The notes: generated by a model not told the origin, from the sequence alone. DNA of 64,000 nt from CAYNRE01 sp964399535 (GCA_964399535.1 CAYNRE010000032.1:124001-188000), one strand, 5' to 3'; positions 33,853 through 43,376 are shown, counted from the first letter of the stretch. Numbers and translations are program-made.

Positions 33853-35662
33853 GCGCCGCCGTAACGGCGGGAACGGTCCGCTGCGCCACGCGCTCGAACA
33901 GATCGCGCCGGGCGAAGATGGCTACGTCGTGGGGACTGTGATAGGGCCCACCGGCGATCTGGGTGACGAACGCATAGCGCGCGTCGATCTGATCGATCCA
34001 GTGGCGGTGAAAATTCACGTCGGCGCCGATGTCGAGCGCAATGAAGGCAAACTCCGAGGGGTGTTCGCTCAGCGCGGCGGCCACGTCGGGCACTCGGTCT
34101 TCGATCAGCACCAGGCTCGGCAGTTGCGTGTAAAAAGCAACATGGCGGGCATTGGTAAGCACCGCATCACCGGGCGCCGCCAGCGTACTCAGAAACGCCG
34201 CGGCGGTGCGAAGCGGAGCGAAGGCCGGGTTCAGCGGCCGCAGACTGCGCGGCAGCAAAAGCCCCACCACCACGATCGCCGCGACTGTGCCCGCCAAGGG
34301 CAGGGCCGCCGGCCGCTTGATTCGAGCCGCGAGCTTGGCGACCAACTCCGTCAGGCCTTCCCCGACCCAGGGCATGGCCAGCGCCACCAATGGCATCACG
34401 TGGCGATGGCTCATGTATCCACCCAGGTAAAACAGCACCACCAGGAGCGCCGTGTGCAAGAGCCCCAGGGCCAGCGCCACCCGCCCCACCGAGGGCTGGG
34501 CCAGCCGGCGATCGGGCGCAAAGCAAGCCCACAGCAGCGGGACCAAGAGCACGTAGCGAAACCCTTTGGACAGTTCGCCGATTAGTTCGACGAGCGCGCC
34601 CCCCAATACGTCGAGCGGCGAGCGCTCCAGCAATACGGACTGCTCCTGCTGCTGCCGCTGCTGGAGCGCGGTTTGATCCGGTATGACCAACTGCGATTGG
34701 CCGCTGGGGGGCATGGCGGGCCAGGTGCGAAGCGGAGCCGCGACCGGGGCCGCCGCGGCATCGCTCGCGGCCTTCGGCACTGGAAGCGGCTCAACGGCCG
34801 TGTCGGCAATCGACGGCCGCCTTGGCTCGGGCTGCGGTGGCGATGCGGGCTCGGCCGCGGCGCGCCGGGCCACCAGCAGCGGTTTGTTTACCAGCTTGCT
34901 GGTCGGCCGGCCGCCGACGCTGCCATGTGGCAACGCGACCAATCCTGCCGATACCAGCACCAAGGCGGCCGCGGCAATGCGGCGAAGCCGCGTTTGCCAT
35001 ACGGCGCTTCCCGAGAAGCCCGCGGCCAGCAGCCCGGCCACGGCCAGGGCGGCGCCGATTCCCTCGGGTCGAATCCAGTAGGCCAGCCCGCTGGCAATGC
35101 CGCAGCCGGCCAGGCCCCCCAGGCGCCCGGTCCGAAGGGCGCGTGCGGCCAGCCAGGCCGCGGCCAGGTACAAGGCCAGGTGGGGCGTGTCACTCAGGGC
35201 GTCGGCCGCGTTTTGCCGCAGCAGGGGCAGCACCGCGGCGGTCAGCGCGGCCCAATTGGCCGAGGCCAGCCCCCAGCCGTCGTAGGCCATCGCCCAAATC
35301 AAGGCCACGACCGCCACGCCGCAGATCAGCACCGGCAGCCTCGCGGCCGCCAGCCAGAGGTCGGCCCCCTCGTGCCAACCCAGTCGGTCAAGCATCTGGT
35401 AACTGCCGGCGATCAAGATCGGGTACCCCGGATGCTGGTCGTGGCGACCGATGGCGTCGACCGGGTCGACCAACAATGCCTGGGCGAATTCGATGAATCC
35501 CAACGCGTCGCGCGAAACCAGCGGCGAGCGGTTGGCAACGAACGACTCGATGGCCAGCGTCAGGCCGCACGCGGCGAGAAGCCCGGCCCAGGCCGGCCAA
35601 ATCGACTGGGCGTCGGGTTTCCAGCCGGCCAGAGTCTTGGCGAGCGCGCGTTGAGATTCCAT
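33848..35662 (-). CDS. membrane glycosyltransferase, GT39/ArnT-like
   Basis: Integral membrane protein of 604 residues with about ten hydrophobic segments. The N-terminal layout fits polyprenol-phosphate-dependent GT-C enzymes: a first TM (WAGLLAACGLTLAIESF), then an extracytoplasmic loop with an acidic site (SRDALGFIEFAQ), HDQHPGYPIL, and further TMs with DALSDTPHLALYLAAAWLAA and YWIRPEGIG. A long Pro/Ala-rich hydrophilic loop (about 280-340) is unusual. The C-terminal third has more TMs and a soluble domain (DAVLTNARHVAFYTQLPSLV). It probably glycosylates an envelope lipid or protein. The next gene upstream, a GT4 enzyme, is 38 bases away on the same strand. Confidence 0.82.
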   Translation of the reverse strand: MESQRALAKTLAGWKPDAQSIWPAWAGLLAACGLTLAIESFVANRSPLVSRDALGFIEFAQALLVDPVDAIGRHDQHPGYPILIAGSYQMLDRLGWHEGADLWLAAARLPVLICGVAVVALIWAMAYDGWGLASANWAALTAAVLPLLRQNAADALSDTPHLALYLAAAWLAARALRTGRLGGLAGCGIASGLAYWIRPEGIGAALAVAGLLAAGFSGSAVWQTRLRRIAAAALVLVSAGLVALPHGSVGGRPTSKLVNKPLLVARRAAAEPASPPQPEPRRPSIADTAVEPLPVPKAASDAAAAPVAAPLRTWPAMPPSGQSQLVIPDQTALQQRQQQEQSVLLERSPLDVLGGALVELIGELSKGFRYVLLVPLLWACFAPDRRLAQPSVGRVALALGLLHTALLVVLFYLGGYMSHRHVMPLVALAMPWVGEGLTELVAKLAARIKRPAALPLAGTVAAIVVVGLLLPRSLRPLNPAFAPLRTAAAFLSTLAAPGDAVLTNARHVAFYTQLPSLVLIEDRVPDVAAALSEHPSEFAFIALDIGADVNFHRHWIDQIDARYAFVTQIAGGPYHSPHDVAIFARRDLFERVAQRTVPAVTAAP

Positions 35663-35700
35663 GCCGGTATGCTCGTCGATGGTTCGCGCACGTTGCGGGC

Positions 35701-36909
35701 CTACGCGGCCCGGCGCCTCGGGGTGTGGGTACTGGCCGAATCGTCGAGTACCTGGCGGTAAACCGACCAGGTCGCCGCGGCGCAGGCCGACCAGGTGAAC
35801 TGTTGGGCTCGCTCCGGACCGCGCCGCCGGAGCACGGCCCGCAGCGATTCATCTTCGAGCACCTCGAGTAAACCATCGGCGATCGATTCGGGATCGCGCG
35901 GGTCGACCCAGACGGCGGCGTCGCCGAGCACTTCAGGCAGCGAGCCGGTTCGGCTGGCCACGACGGGCGTTCCGCAGGCGGCCGCCTCCAGGGGCGGAAG
36001 CCCGAAACCTTCGTACCAACTGGGAAAGCAAAACGCCTCGGCTCCGCGCATCAGCGGGGCCACGTCGCGGCCCGGCACGTAGCCCAGTTCTCGCAGCGCG
36101 CCTTGCCGGGCCAACTCCGCCAGCACGGGGCGAAAATAGGCCTGGTTCCAGCCCGCCATGCCGGCCAACACCAGCGGCACCTCGCGGCGCACCGCCAAGG
36201 GAAGCAGCCGATAGGCTCGGAGCAACCCCTGCAGGTTCTTGCGCGGTTCCAGCGTCCCCAGATAAAGCAGGTACCGCGACGGCAACTGATACTGCTGGCG
36301 GACCCGTTCCAATTCGACCTGGGGGATCGAGCAGCGAAACCGCTCGTGGTCCACGCCCAGGCGGGTCACGTGTACGCGAGCCGGTTCGACCCAGGGGCAC
36401 AGTTCCAGCAGTTCCGCGCGGGTGAACTGGCTGTCGGTCAGTAGGGCGTCGCAGCGCTCCAGTGCCTCGCGCCAGGCCGAGCGCAGGTATCGCAGGCGAT
36501 CGGCCGGCAGGAACTCGGGACAGCGAAGCATCGCCAGGTCGTGAACGGTGGCCACGACTGGCCCGGCCCAACGAGGTGGGATGTAATTTGGTTCGTGAAA
36601 CAGCGACCAACCGCCGCGCCGCGATTCGCGTTCCAGAAGCACCGCCCGCGCCCAGTTTGCCATCGCCCGGCCGTAGGGAATTTTGCCTCGCCAGCGGGCT
36701 CGGAACGCCTCGCCCCGGCCCCCTCGTTGTTGTTGGCCGCGCTGCCGCAGAAAGCGCCAGGCAGGCACCACGCGAAGTCCGTCGAAGACACCTAGCGACT
36801 CGATCTCTGGGCGCGCCAACAGGGCCTCGGCCAACTGGCTGGCGTAATGGCCCACGCCGGTCACCGGGCCGAGCATCGGTTGTCCGTTGAGCAGGATTCT
36901 CATGGGCAC
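35701..36909 (-). CDS. glycosyltransferase family 4 (GT-B)
   Basis: Cytoplasmic GT-B glycosyltransferase of about 400 residues. The N-terminal Rossmann domain starts MRILLNGQPMLGPVTGVGHYA, with VATVHDLAMLRCPEF in the middle. The C-terminal domain has the sugar-nucleotide-binding segments YLLYLGTLEPRKNLQGLL, AFCFPSWYEGFGLPPLEAAACGTPVV and SLPEVLGDAAVWVDPRDPE, with the E-x7-E motif (EGFGLPPLE) of retaining GT4 enzymes. It resembles mannosyltransferases of exopolysaccharide pathways. The start is either GTG 36909, eight bases behind CAGGG, or ATG 36903. It forms an operon with the downstream membrane glycosyltransferase. Confidence 0.92.
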   Translation of the reverse strand: MPMRILLNGQPMLGPVTGVGHYASQLAEALLARPEIESLGVFDGLRVVPAWRFLRQRGQQQRGGRGEAFRARWRGKIPYGRAMANWARAVLLERESRRGGWSLFHEPNYIPPRWAGPVVATVHDLAMLRCPEFLPADRLRYLRSAWREALERCDALLTDSQFTRAELLELCPWVEPARVHVTRLGVDHERFRCSIPQVELERVRQQYQLPSRYLLYLGTLEPRKNLQGLLRAYRLLPLAVRREVPLVLAGMAGWNQAYFRPVLAELARQGALRELGYVPGRDVAPLMRGAEAFCFPSWYEGFGLPPLEAAACGTPVVASRTGSLPEVLGDAAVWVDPRDPESIADGLLEVLEDESLRAVLRRRGPERAQQFTWSACAAATWSVYRQVLDDSASTHTPRRRAA

Positions 36910-37112
36910 GCTGCATTCCCTGCGGGCGGCGAATACGGGCCACTATCGCCAATCGCGGTGCCGAAGCGCAAACCCAGCGCCCGAAAGCCGAGAAGCGGCC
37001 GCGGCGCGAGATTAGCCGAAGCCGGCAAGACAGGGAAAGATCAGTTACCCCGAACTCGCCCCCCCCTCTGCGAAGCTGACGACGGAACCACGCTCCGGGG
37101 GGCACCGGCCGT

Positions 37113-38441
37113 TCATTCGGGCGACGCTAGCAGCGCCATCAGCCCGTCGGCCAACGAACCGCGCCAGTTCAAATAGTCATGGGCGCCGTGATACTCCGAG
37201 TAGCCCACCACCGGGTAGCCCTTGGCTTGCAGCACATCGCGCAGGTGACGGGTTTCGATCCGCACCGTTTCCAGCAAGCCCGCCTCGAGATAGAACCGCG
37301 TCCCGTTGCAGGGTAGCGCGGCATACTGTCGGGTAAGCCACTCGCCTTCCACTTCCGGATGGGCCCAAGAGGGTACTCCCTCGGGCGACCAGCCCAGCGA
37401 GGCCGATTGAGCCAGCACGTTCCCCACCACCTCGGGGTGCTTCAGCGCCAGGTAACAGGCGGCCAATCCGCCGGCGCTCGAGCCGGCCACGACCACCTGC
37501 CGCGGGTCGCTCGTCACAGGATGCCGCGCCCGCACCCAGGGCAATAGCTCCTCGACCAGAAACCGCACGAAGTCGTCGTTACAGGTCAGTTCGCTCGCCC
37601 GGGCGCCCGGGGCGTTGCCCACCAGCAGGGCCACCACCGGGGGCAGTCGCCGCTCGTAAATCAGGTTGTTCAGAATCGTGGGCGTGGGAACCTGGAGCGT
37701 GTAGGCTTCCAGGTCGAACACGATCAGCAGGGGATAGGGCGCCGCGTCGGCGCGATCGCCGGGCGGGCGATAAACGGCCACGGTCCTTTGGTTGCCCAAC
37801 ACCTGGCTTTGAAACTTTTCACCCTGAAGTTGCCCCTTGGGCACCTCGGGGCGGGGTCGAATCCACGGCTGAGGCGCGGCGCCGGCCAGCTCGACGATCG
37901 AACCATTGAATTCCCGGTGCCGATTCAAGGGATCGAGAATCAGCCGCTTGGCTCGCTCCTGAATCGCCTTGCTATCGCTCCAGTCGAGCTTCTGGAGCGG
38001 ATCGTTGGGAGAAAAATAGTAGGTGGTGCGCAGGTCGTTTCGCGTACGGCGCGTGAGATACCAAATGTCGGTTCCGCGAAGCCGCGATAGTTGATTCTCG
38101 GCCGGATCGCCCGGCGCCGCCCCGCCGGCCAGCACCACGTTGTTCAGCCCATCCTCGTCGCGGAATAGGAAGGTCAGCCAGACGTAGTCTTTCTCTCCCT
38201 CGATCGGTTCGACCAACGGTGTTCCGCTGCGCTTCATTTCTTCCCAAAAGGCATCGATCAGTTCAGGCCGCTCAGAGGGTTGTTCGTCCAAAAGCCGGGC
38301 CAACCGCGGGCTGGCCGGCAACGGCTCGATGCCATCGGCCCAAACCACCGAGGGCCAGACGAGCAAGAGCACCCAAGCCGCTCGGCGCGGCGACAACCGC
38401 CGGGGGCAGCGCACCGCGCCGCGGTCACTGTTGGTCTTCAT
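37113..38441 (-). CDS. exported esterase, enterochelin-esterase (Fes)-like
   Basis: Alpha/beta hydrolase of 442 residues. ATG 38441 has AAGGGAGAA upstream and starts a signal peptide (RRAAWVLLLVWPSVVWADG). The N-terminal 200 residues form an immunoglobulin-like domain as in Fes (YVWLTFLFRDEDGLNNVVLAGG, TDIWYLTRRTRNDLRTTYYF). The esterase-D-like domain then has the nucleophile elbow VVAGSSAGGLAA, and the catalytic His is probably in EYHGAHDYLNWR. Secreted Fes-like esterases in this phylum are often annotated for plant polysaccharide esters as well as siderophores, so the substrate is open. Its start overlaps the FkbM gene by 17 bases. Confidence 0.9.
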   Translation of the reverse strand: MKTNSDRGAVRCPRRLSPRRAAWVLLLVWPSVVWADGIEPLPASPRLARLLDEQPSERPELIDAFWEEMKRSGTPLVEPIEGEKDYVWLTFLFRDEDGLNNVVLAGGAAPGDPAENQLSRLRGTDIWYLTRRTRNDLRTTYYFSPNDPLQKLDWSDSKAIQERAKRLILDPLNRHREFNGSIVELAGAAPQPWIRPRPEVPKGQLQGEKFQSQVLGNQRTVAVYRPPGDRADAAPYPLLIVFDLEAYTLQVPTPTILNNLIYERRLPPVVALLVGNAPGARASELTCNDDFVRFLVEELLPWVRARHPVTSDPRQVVVAGSSAGGLAACYLALKHPEVVGNVLAQSASLGWSPEGVPSWAHPEVEGEWLTRQYAALPCNGTRFYLEAGLLETVRIETRHLRDVLQAKGYPVVGYSEYHGAHDYLNWRGSLADGLMALLASPE

Positions 38442-39237
38442 CGCGCAGTTCTCCCTTGCGTGGCCCCAAGGTTCTTTCAGGACGGGCCCGGTAGTGCCCC
38501 TTGGCGAGCGGCCCTTGGTCGGCGGCGCGTCCCGAGAGCGTTTCCAATCGATAGCCATGCTCGGCCAATAGCGAGCGGCACTGGTCGGCCAACTGCGGCG
38601 AATGAAGCTCGGCCAAAATCATCGGCGGATGTTCTCCCGAGAGCAGGCCGGCCATGCCCCGCAACACGAGCAGTTCGGCACGTTCGGCGTCGAGCTTCAC
38701 CAAATTGGGTGGGCGATGGGCCGCGGAGAATTCGTCGAGCGCCACGGCGGCAACCTGGGTATCGGCCGCCACGCGCGCGTCGACTTCGGCCAGCCGCGAA
38801 CGGTTCGGCCGATCGCCCCCGGCAAAGGCGGCGCTGCCCGAGCGATCGCAAACCGCCGCCTCGATCACCTGCAAGTTGGAAAGCTGATTCAGTTCGGCCA
38901 GTTCACGAATAATGGCCGCATTGGCCGGCATGGGCTCGAAGGCGTAAACCTGGCCTTCCGGGCCCACGGCCCGGGCAGCAATCAGACTGAAAAAGCCGAC
39001 ATGAGCGCCCACGTCGTACACCACCTGGCCCGGGCGAAGCTGGGCCATCAGGGCTCGCTGCAGGGCCGGTTCGTGCAGCCCTAGCCAACTCGTGGCGTTA
39101 TAGCCGGCATAGCGCCGCCACTTCAAACCGCGGGCCGCGCCCCAGCGTATGCGCACCAGGGCGCCGTCGTTCCAGCGCGTCGCCAGGCGGTGCAGCAGCC
39201 CGCCCACCAGCGGCAATCGGCGCAGTCGCTTCAACAT
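38425..39237 (-). CDS. FkbM-family SAM methyltransferase
   Basis: Methyltransferase of 270 residues. The SAM-binding motif I is VVYDVGAHVGFFSL, followed by VYAFEPMPANAAIIREL (motif II acidic residue) and LQVIEAAVCDRSG. LVKLDAERAELLVLRGM is the FkbM signature (usual form VKIDVEGAE). ATG 39237 is selected because CAGGG lies just upstream, an extended -10 promoter lies 84 bases upstream, and the longer frame is antisense to a DinB gene. Family members often methylate sugars or polyketides; next to glycosyltransferases and an esterase, a role in glycan modification is likely. It overlaps the esterase gene. Confidence 0.9.
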   Translation of the reverse strand: MLKRLRRLPLVGGLLHRLATRWNDGALVRIRWGAARGLKWRRYAGYNATSWLGLHEPALQRALMAQLRPGQVVYDVGAHVGFFSLIAARAVGPEGQVYAFEPMPANAAIIRELAELNQLSNLQVIEAAVCDRSGSAAFAGGDRPNRSRLAEVDARVAADTQVAAVALDEFSAAHRPPNLVKLDAERAELLVLRGMAGLLSGEHPPMILAELHSPQLADQCRSLLAEHGYRLETLSGRAADQGPLAKGHYRARPERTLGPRKGELRDEDQQ

Positions 39238-39591
39238 GTTGATTCCCTGGTTCGGTACGAGACAGCCCGGGCGGAAGCGCCTTGCCCTGTTCGGCGGGGG
39301 CGTTGTTCCAACGCGCGGCAAGTATAACAGTCGCTGCCGCTGTGATGGCGCGGGCGGGTTTTCGCGGCCGGCAATGTTGGCCCCCCCTCGGAATGAGCAA
39401 AGCCGCTGGCCAACCTGGCCTGATCCGGCACCGATGGTGTGGCGCGACGAGCGAAGCTCGAGCGACCGCGCGGCTGCCGGCCCCGGGGCCGGTTTGTCGG
39501 CGGCGGCGCCGGCTACTAGAATCGACGGCCGGGGGCCGCCACCTGGTCGCCGGCCCCAAGCGTTTTGAAACCTGGAAAGGATGACTTCACC
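39238..39591. other. divergent intergenic region FkbM / DinB
   Basis: About 350 bases holding promoters for both flanking genes. The leftward extended -10 at 39321-39329 is listed separately. No gene or repeat is seen. Confidence 0.5.
39321..39329 (-). promoter_or_regulatory. extended -10 promoter element
   Basis: Minus-strand TGTTATACT (TGn plus TATACT), 84 bases upstream of the FkbM start, in an AT-richer pocket. No clear -35 is seen, which is acceptable for an extended -10 type. Confidence 0.4.
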
Positions 39592-40083
39592 ATGGACTCG
39601 CGCGCCGCGCTGGAGCGAGGGCTGGCCCAAGCCGACATGATCCTGCAGGCCTACCTGGCCGATTTGAACGACGCCGACCTGCTGGTTCGGCCGGTACCGG
39701 GCTGTAACCACATCGCCTGGCAGTTCGGCCATTTCATCGTGGCCGAGCACGACATGCTCAGCGCGGTCAGCCCGGGCTGCATGCCCGCCTTGCCCGGCGG
39801 ATTTCGCGAACGCCACTCCAAACCCGCCGCGGCGAGCGATGTGCCGGGGGATTTCTGCACCAAGCAAGAATATCTCGAGGCCTATCGGGCGCAGCGTGCC
39901 GGCACGCTGGCCACCTTGAAGCAGATGTCCGACGCCGACTTCGATCAGCCGGCCCCCGAGGCTCTTCGCAGCTTTCTGGGAACCGTGGGAGACGTGTTTG
40001 CAATGCAGGCCACGCACCTGACCATGCACACCGGTCAATGGGCCGTTATCCGCCGCACCCTGGGCAAGCCGCCGTTGTTCTAA
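39592..40083 (+). CDS. DinB-like four-helix protein
   Basis: 163-residue member of the DinB/YfiT superfamily, putative metal-dependent proteins often linked to bacillithiol- or mycothiol-type thiol transfer or of unknown role. The conserved histidines expected for the metal site appear in CNHIAWQFGHFIVAEHD and QATHLTMHTGQWA. ATG 39592 sits behind GGAAAGG. No membrane segment or leader is present, so it is cytoplasmic. It is a single gene between spacers. A second DinB-type gene of a different subfamily lies at 59800. Confidence 0.85.
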   Translation: MDSRAALERGLAQADMILQAYLADLNDADLLVRPVPGCNHIAWQFGHFIVAEHDMLSAVSPGCMPALPGGFRERHSKPAAASDVPGDFCTKQEYLEAYRAQRAGTLATLKQMSDADFDQPAPEALRSFLGTVGDVFAMQATHLTMHTGQWAVIRRTLGKPPLF

Positions 40084-40465
40084 CCCCTGGCTCCGCGCCG
40101 CCAACGGGCGTTACGGCCCGCCCGGCGCCAAACGTGGGCTCGGCTTCGCTTCGCCCAGTCCCTGGACCAGCCCGGACGAGGGCCGCCCAAGGCGTAGTAA
40201 GTTTTTAGGCGATCGGGGGTTGGCTGGCCTCGAGCAGCCGGATTTCCAACCCCTGCCGGCGGATCCCGAGGAGATCGGCCCCGAATTTGGTTGACACCCA
40301 TTGGTGGGGAGCTAGACTGGCAATACGTTGCGGCCCAGGTCGGGTCGCAAACCTCGGTCGCGAAGGCCGCTGGGCGCCGGCTCAAGGAGCCTGTGCTCAG
40401 CGGTCTTTTTTTGCGCGCTTGTCTGGCGGCGAAACCAGCAACAGCACCGAATCAGGAATAGCACC
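40084..40465. other. intergenic region upstream of DUF1559 gene
   Basis: About 380 bases with no gene. It contains the best sigma-70-like promoter of the window, at 40291-40318 (listed separately), and a leader of about 140 bases. Confidence 0.5.
40291..40318 (+). promoter_or_regulatory. candidate sigma-70-type promoter
   Basis: TTGACA at 40291-40296 and TAGACT at 40313-40318 with a 16-base spacer, reading toward the DUF1559 gene at 40466. Confidence 0.5.
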
Positions 40466-41476
40466 ATGTTCGATGATCGAAACCTCGGCTCGTCGAGTCG
40501 CCGACCTCACAGCTTCCGCTGGCACCGTGGTTTCACCCTAGTCGAGCTCTTAGTGGTGATCGCCATTATCGGCGTGCTGATCGCGCTGCTGCTCCCGGCC
40601 GTGCAGGCCGCGCGTGAAGCGGCGCGGCGCACCCAGTGCACCAACCACCTCAAGCAACTGGGGCTGGCGATGCATAACTACCATTCCGCGCTTAGCTGCT
40701 TGCCACCTGGCAATATCGACGGCCTGGTCTTCGAGGGGCTCTCGGTCCATGCCCATCTGATGCCCTACTTCGAGGCCAGCCAGATCGAACAGTTGATCGA
40801 CTACGACTTTGGCTACAACCACGCCAACAATGCAACCGCGCGCGACACGCAGGTGCCGGGGCTGATGTGCCCTTCGGACTTGGATTTTCTGCCGCTGAAC
40901 CTGGGTGGGCGCAACAATTACTACGCCAACCAGGGAAGCGGCATTTTGTTCGGATTGCCGCCGATCGACCCAGCCGATCCCAATTACGGCCAACCGGCGC
41001 CCAACGGGGTCTTCTACCGCAATAGTGCCACGCGCTTCAGCCAGATTCCCGACGGCACCACGCACACCGTGGCCATGAGCGAGCGGGTCAAGGGAGACGG
41101 CAATAACGGCATCGTTACGCCCGAGTCCGACACCTTCCAGCCGGGCACCTACCCGTCGACAGCCGATCAGGCCCTGGCCGACTGCCTGGCCTGCGACATT
41201 ACCAACCTCAGCCGGCAAGGGGTTTCCAACGTCGGTGCCCCTTGGCTGTGGGCCTACCACTCCACCAGCCTGTACTTTCACGTGGCGCCCCCGAACGGGC
41301 GTTCGTGCATGTATCCGCCGGGCCGAATCATGACCACCGCCAGCAGCCGGCACCCGGGCGGCGTGAACTCGTTGTTCTGCGACGGTTCAGTGCGGCTGGT
41401 CACCTCGCAGATCGAGGTTCCCATCTGGCGGGCCCTGGGCACTCGGGCGGGCGACGAGGTAACCGGTGAGTATTGA
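40466..41476 (+). CDS. DUF1559 prepilin-like protein
   Basis: 336-residue protein with a type IV pilin/pseudopilin leader. The basic leader ends in HRG, followed by FTLVELLVVIAIIGVLIALLLP: G-FTLVE cleavage site, Glu at +5. The downstream QAAREAARRTQCTNHLKQLG and HNYHSALSCLPPG are the planctomycete DUF1559 signature. The C-terminal H-x9-CDGSV-type motif (SSRHPGGVNSLFCDGSVRLV) is intact. These proteins form large paralogous families and are presumed pseudopilins of a secretion or surface system. The small lipoprotein gene overlaps its 3' end, a recurrent pairing. Confidence 0.95.
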   Translation: MFDDRNLGSSSRRPHSFRWHRGFTLVELLVVIAIIGVLIALLLPAVQAAREAARRTQCTNHLKQLGLAMHNYHSALSCLPPGNIDGLVFEGLSVHAHLMPYFEASQIEQLIDYDFGYNHANNATARDTQVPGLMCPSDLDFLPLNLGGRNNYYANQGSGILFGLPPIDPADPNYGQPAPNGVFYRNSATRFSQIPDGTTHTVAMSERVKGDGNNGIVTPESDTFQPGTYPSTADQALADCLACDITNLSRQGVSNVGAPWLWAYHSTSLYFHVAPPNGRSCMYPPGRIMTTASSRHPGGVNSLFCDGSVRLVTSQIEVPIWRALGTRAGDEVTGEY

Positions 41477-41924
41477 TTCGCGCCGGATGGCCGGGCGCTG
41501 CCCCAGCGCCGTCCCGATCGAAGGCTTCCCCGGGCAGGCTCGCCTCTCCCGCCTCCGCTCGGCGGTGCTGGCCTGGGCCGCGCTGGGGGCCCTGGCCTGG
41601 GCCCTGGGCTGTCGCCCCAGCCAAGCCGTGCTCGACCGGCCGCTGGCGGAAGCCACGTTGCAGCGAACCCTAAGCGCCTGGCGCGAGGGGCAAACGCCCC
41701 AAGTGCTCGGCCAGGCCGACCCGCCCATCATCGTGGGCGAACCCCTCTGGGAAGCGGGCCAGCGGCTCCAGTCGTTCCAGGTGCTGCCCGAGGCGACCGA
41801 CGACGGCCGCAACTTGCATGCCCAGGTCGATTTGGAACTGGCCACCCCCGACGGGCAAATCACCAAGCGTCGCCAAACCTATGTCGTCGGCACCAGCCCC
41901 AAACTGACCGTCTTTCCCCAATAA
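41466..41924 (+). CDS. small lipoprotein following DUF1559
   Basis: 152-residue protein from GTG 41466, overlapping the DUF1559 gene by 11 bases; ATG 41487 is an alternative start. A hydrophobic segment (LRSAVLAWAALGALAWALGC) ends in a lipobox-like ALGC, so it is probably a lipoprotein. The mature domain of about 100 residues has the pattern TLQRTLSAWREGQTPQVL...VDLELATPDGQITKRRQTYVVGTSPKLTV. Similar small partners often follow DUF1559 genes in planctomycetes; function unknown. Confidence 0.75.
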   Translation: MSIDSRRMAGRCPSAVPIEGFPGQARLSRLRSAVLAWAALGALAWALGCRPSQAVLDRPLAEATLQRTLSAWREGQTPQVLGQADPPIIVGEPLWEAGQRLQSFQVLPEATDDGRNLHAQVDLELATPDGQITKRRQTYVVGTSPKLTVFPQ

Positions 41925-42013
41925 CCGGCTGGGCGCGATCGCCGCAGGCGGTTCGGCGGTCGCCCAAGCAAACGAACCCCTCTTACTCAGAGGCGAAGGG
42001 AGTATTCCCCGCG

Positions 42014-43318
42014 ATGGCGCTCAAACTGCGACTAGCCCTGTTCGGTGTGCTGGCGACCCTATCGGCGACCAATCGGGTGGTATCCCGGGCCGACGAGGCC
42101 AAGGCGATTCCGCCGAATCGAGTCGAGCTCAAGGCCGCCCTCGAGAGACTCAAACAGCGCCAGCCCCGGCTACCCGTACCGAGCGCGGAACCATCGACGG
42201 CGACCACCGGCGAGCGTCGGCCCAACGTGTTCAACGGCCGGGCTCGCCGCGAGTACCTGCCGGCCGAGTGGTTTGCCGCCGATTTTCGCCGCGACGACAG
42301 CCAGACGCTCGACTACGCCTTCAAGACTCGGGTGTTCTGGATCGTTTCCCGAGGGAACAATTGCCACTACTGTTTGGGCCACCAGGAACACAAACTGGCC
42401 GCCGCGGGCATGACCGACGACCAGATCGCGGCGCTGGATAGCCGCTGGCAGGTATTTCCCGAGGCCGAACAGGCTGCCTTCGACCTGGCGGTGAAACTCA
42501 CTCTAGAGCCCCAATCGGTCACTGCTGGCACGCTGGCGCCGCTGCGGGCCTGGTTCAGCCCCTCGGAGCTCATCGAGCTGGTCTACACGATCTCGTTCTA
42601 CAATTCGGTCAATCGCTGGACCGATTCGCTCGGGTTGCCTCAAGACCAGGGGTTCGGCGAGCACCCGATTCGCTTCGATCAACCCACGCTGCCCGAGTTC
42701 GCCAGCGCGGCAAGTTGTGTAATCGTGGCGCCTCCACCGCCACGCGGCGATTGGGAATCGGCCCAGGAACTGTCCGAGCAGCTCCAAAGCGCGCGCACTC
42801 GGCGGCCCGCCGTCGAGTTGCCGACCGCGGACCAAGCGCGCGTCGCCCTGGGCGAGGCGCTGCCCGCGGGGCAGCCGGTACCTGTCTGGATACGGCCCCT
42901 GGCCCACTTTCCCGAAACGGCCCGCCAGTTGTTCTCCTCGCTCCGCGCGGTGGCCACCACCGGCCGGCTGCCCGAGCGCCTAAAGGCCAAGCTCGCTTGG
43001 GTGGCGGCCCGGGAGAACCGGTCCTGGTACGCCTTGGGCGAAACCCAGCGCTGGCTCGACCACCTGGGCGCCGCGCCCCCGGCCAGTCGTGCGGTCGAGG
43101 CCGACCCGAGCCTTTCCCTCGCCGAGCAAGCCGCCTTGCGGTTTGCCCTCAAGCTCACCGCGGCCCCGCAGACCGTTACCGATGACGACATCGCGTTGCT
43201 GCGCAAACAGTTCGGCGACCATGAGGTGGCCGAAATCGTCTATGTCACGGCGACGGCCAACTTTTTCGATCGTTTCACCGAGGCACTTGAGTTGCCGCTG
43301 GAAGGCAACGCGCCCTGA
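42014..43318 (+). CDS. tandem AhpD-like (carboxymuconolactone decarboxylase family) protein
   Basis: 434 residues with a signal-like N-terminus (LRLALFGVLATLSATNRVVSRA) and two AhpD-type four-helix domains. The first (about 85-215) has the redox motif CHYCLGHQEHKL, the expected C-x-x-C-x3-H signature of alkylhydroperoxidase-like proteins, then ELIELVYTISFYNSVNRWTDSLGL. The second (about 300-425) keeps the fold (ENRSWYALGETQRWL and EVAEIVYVTATANFFDRFTEAL), but the cysteines are replaced by Ser/Ala-type residues. So only the first half can act as a thiol peroxidase-like site. AAGGGAG precedes the start. It is a single gene. Confidence 0.85.
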   Translation: MALKLRLALFGVLATLSATNRVVSRADEAKAIPPNRVELKAALERLKQRQPRLPVPSAEPSTATTGERRPNVFNGRARREYLPAEWFAADFRRDDSQTLDYAFKTRVFWIVSRGNNCHYCLGHQEHKLAAAGMTDDQIAALDSRWQVFPEAEQAAFDLAVKLTLEPQSVTAGTLAPLRAWFSPSELIELVYTISFYNSVNRWTDSLGLPQDQGFGEHPIRFDQPTLPEFASAASCVIVAPPPPRGDWESAQELSEQLQSARTRRPAVELPTADQARVALGEALPAGQPVPVWIRPLAHFPETARQLFSSLRAVATTGRLPERLKAKLAWVAARENRSWYALGETQRWLDHLGAAPPASRAVEADPSLSLAEQAALRFALKLTAAPQTVTDDDIALLRKQFGDHEVAEIVYVTATANFFDRFTEALELPLEGNAP

Positions 43319-43376
43319 TCGGGCCAAGGCCAGCGGAGCCAACCATCGCTTGAGTCGTTGCCCGACCCCGTTGGTA

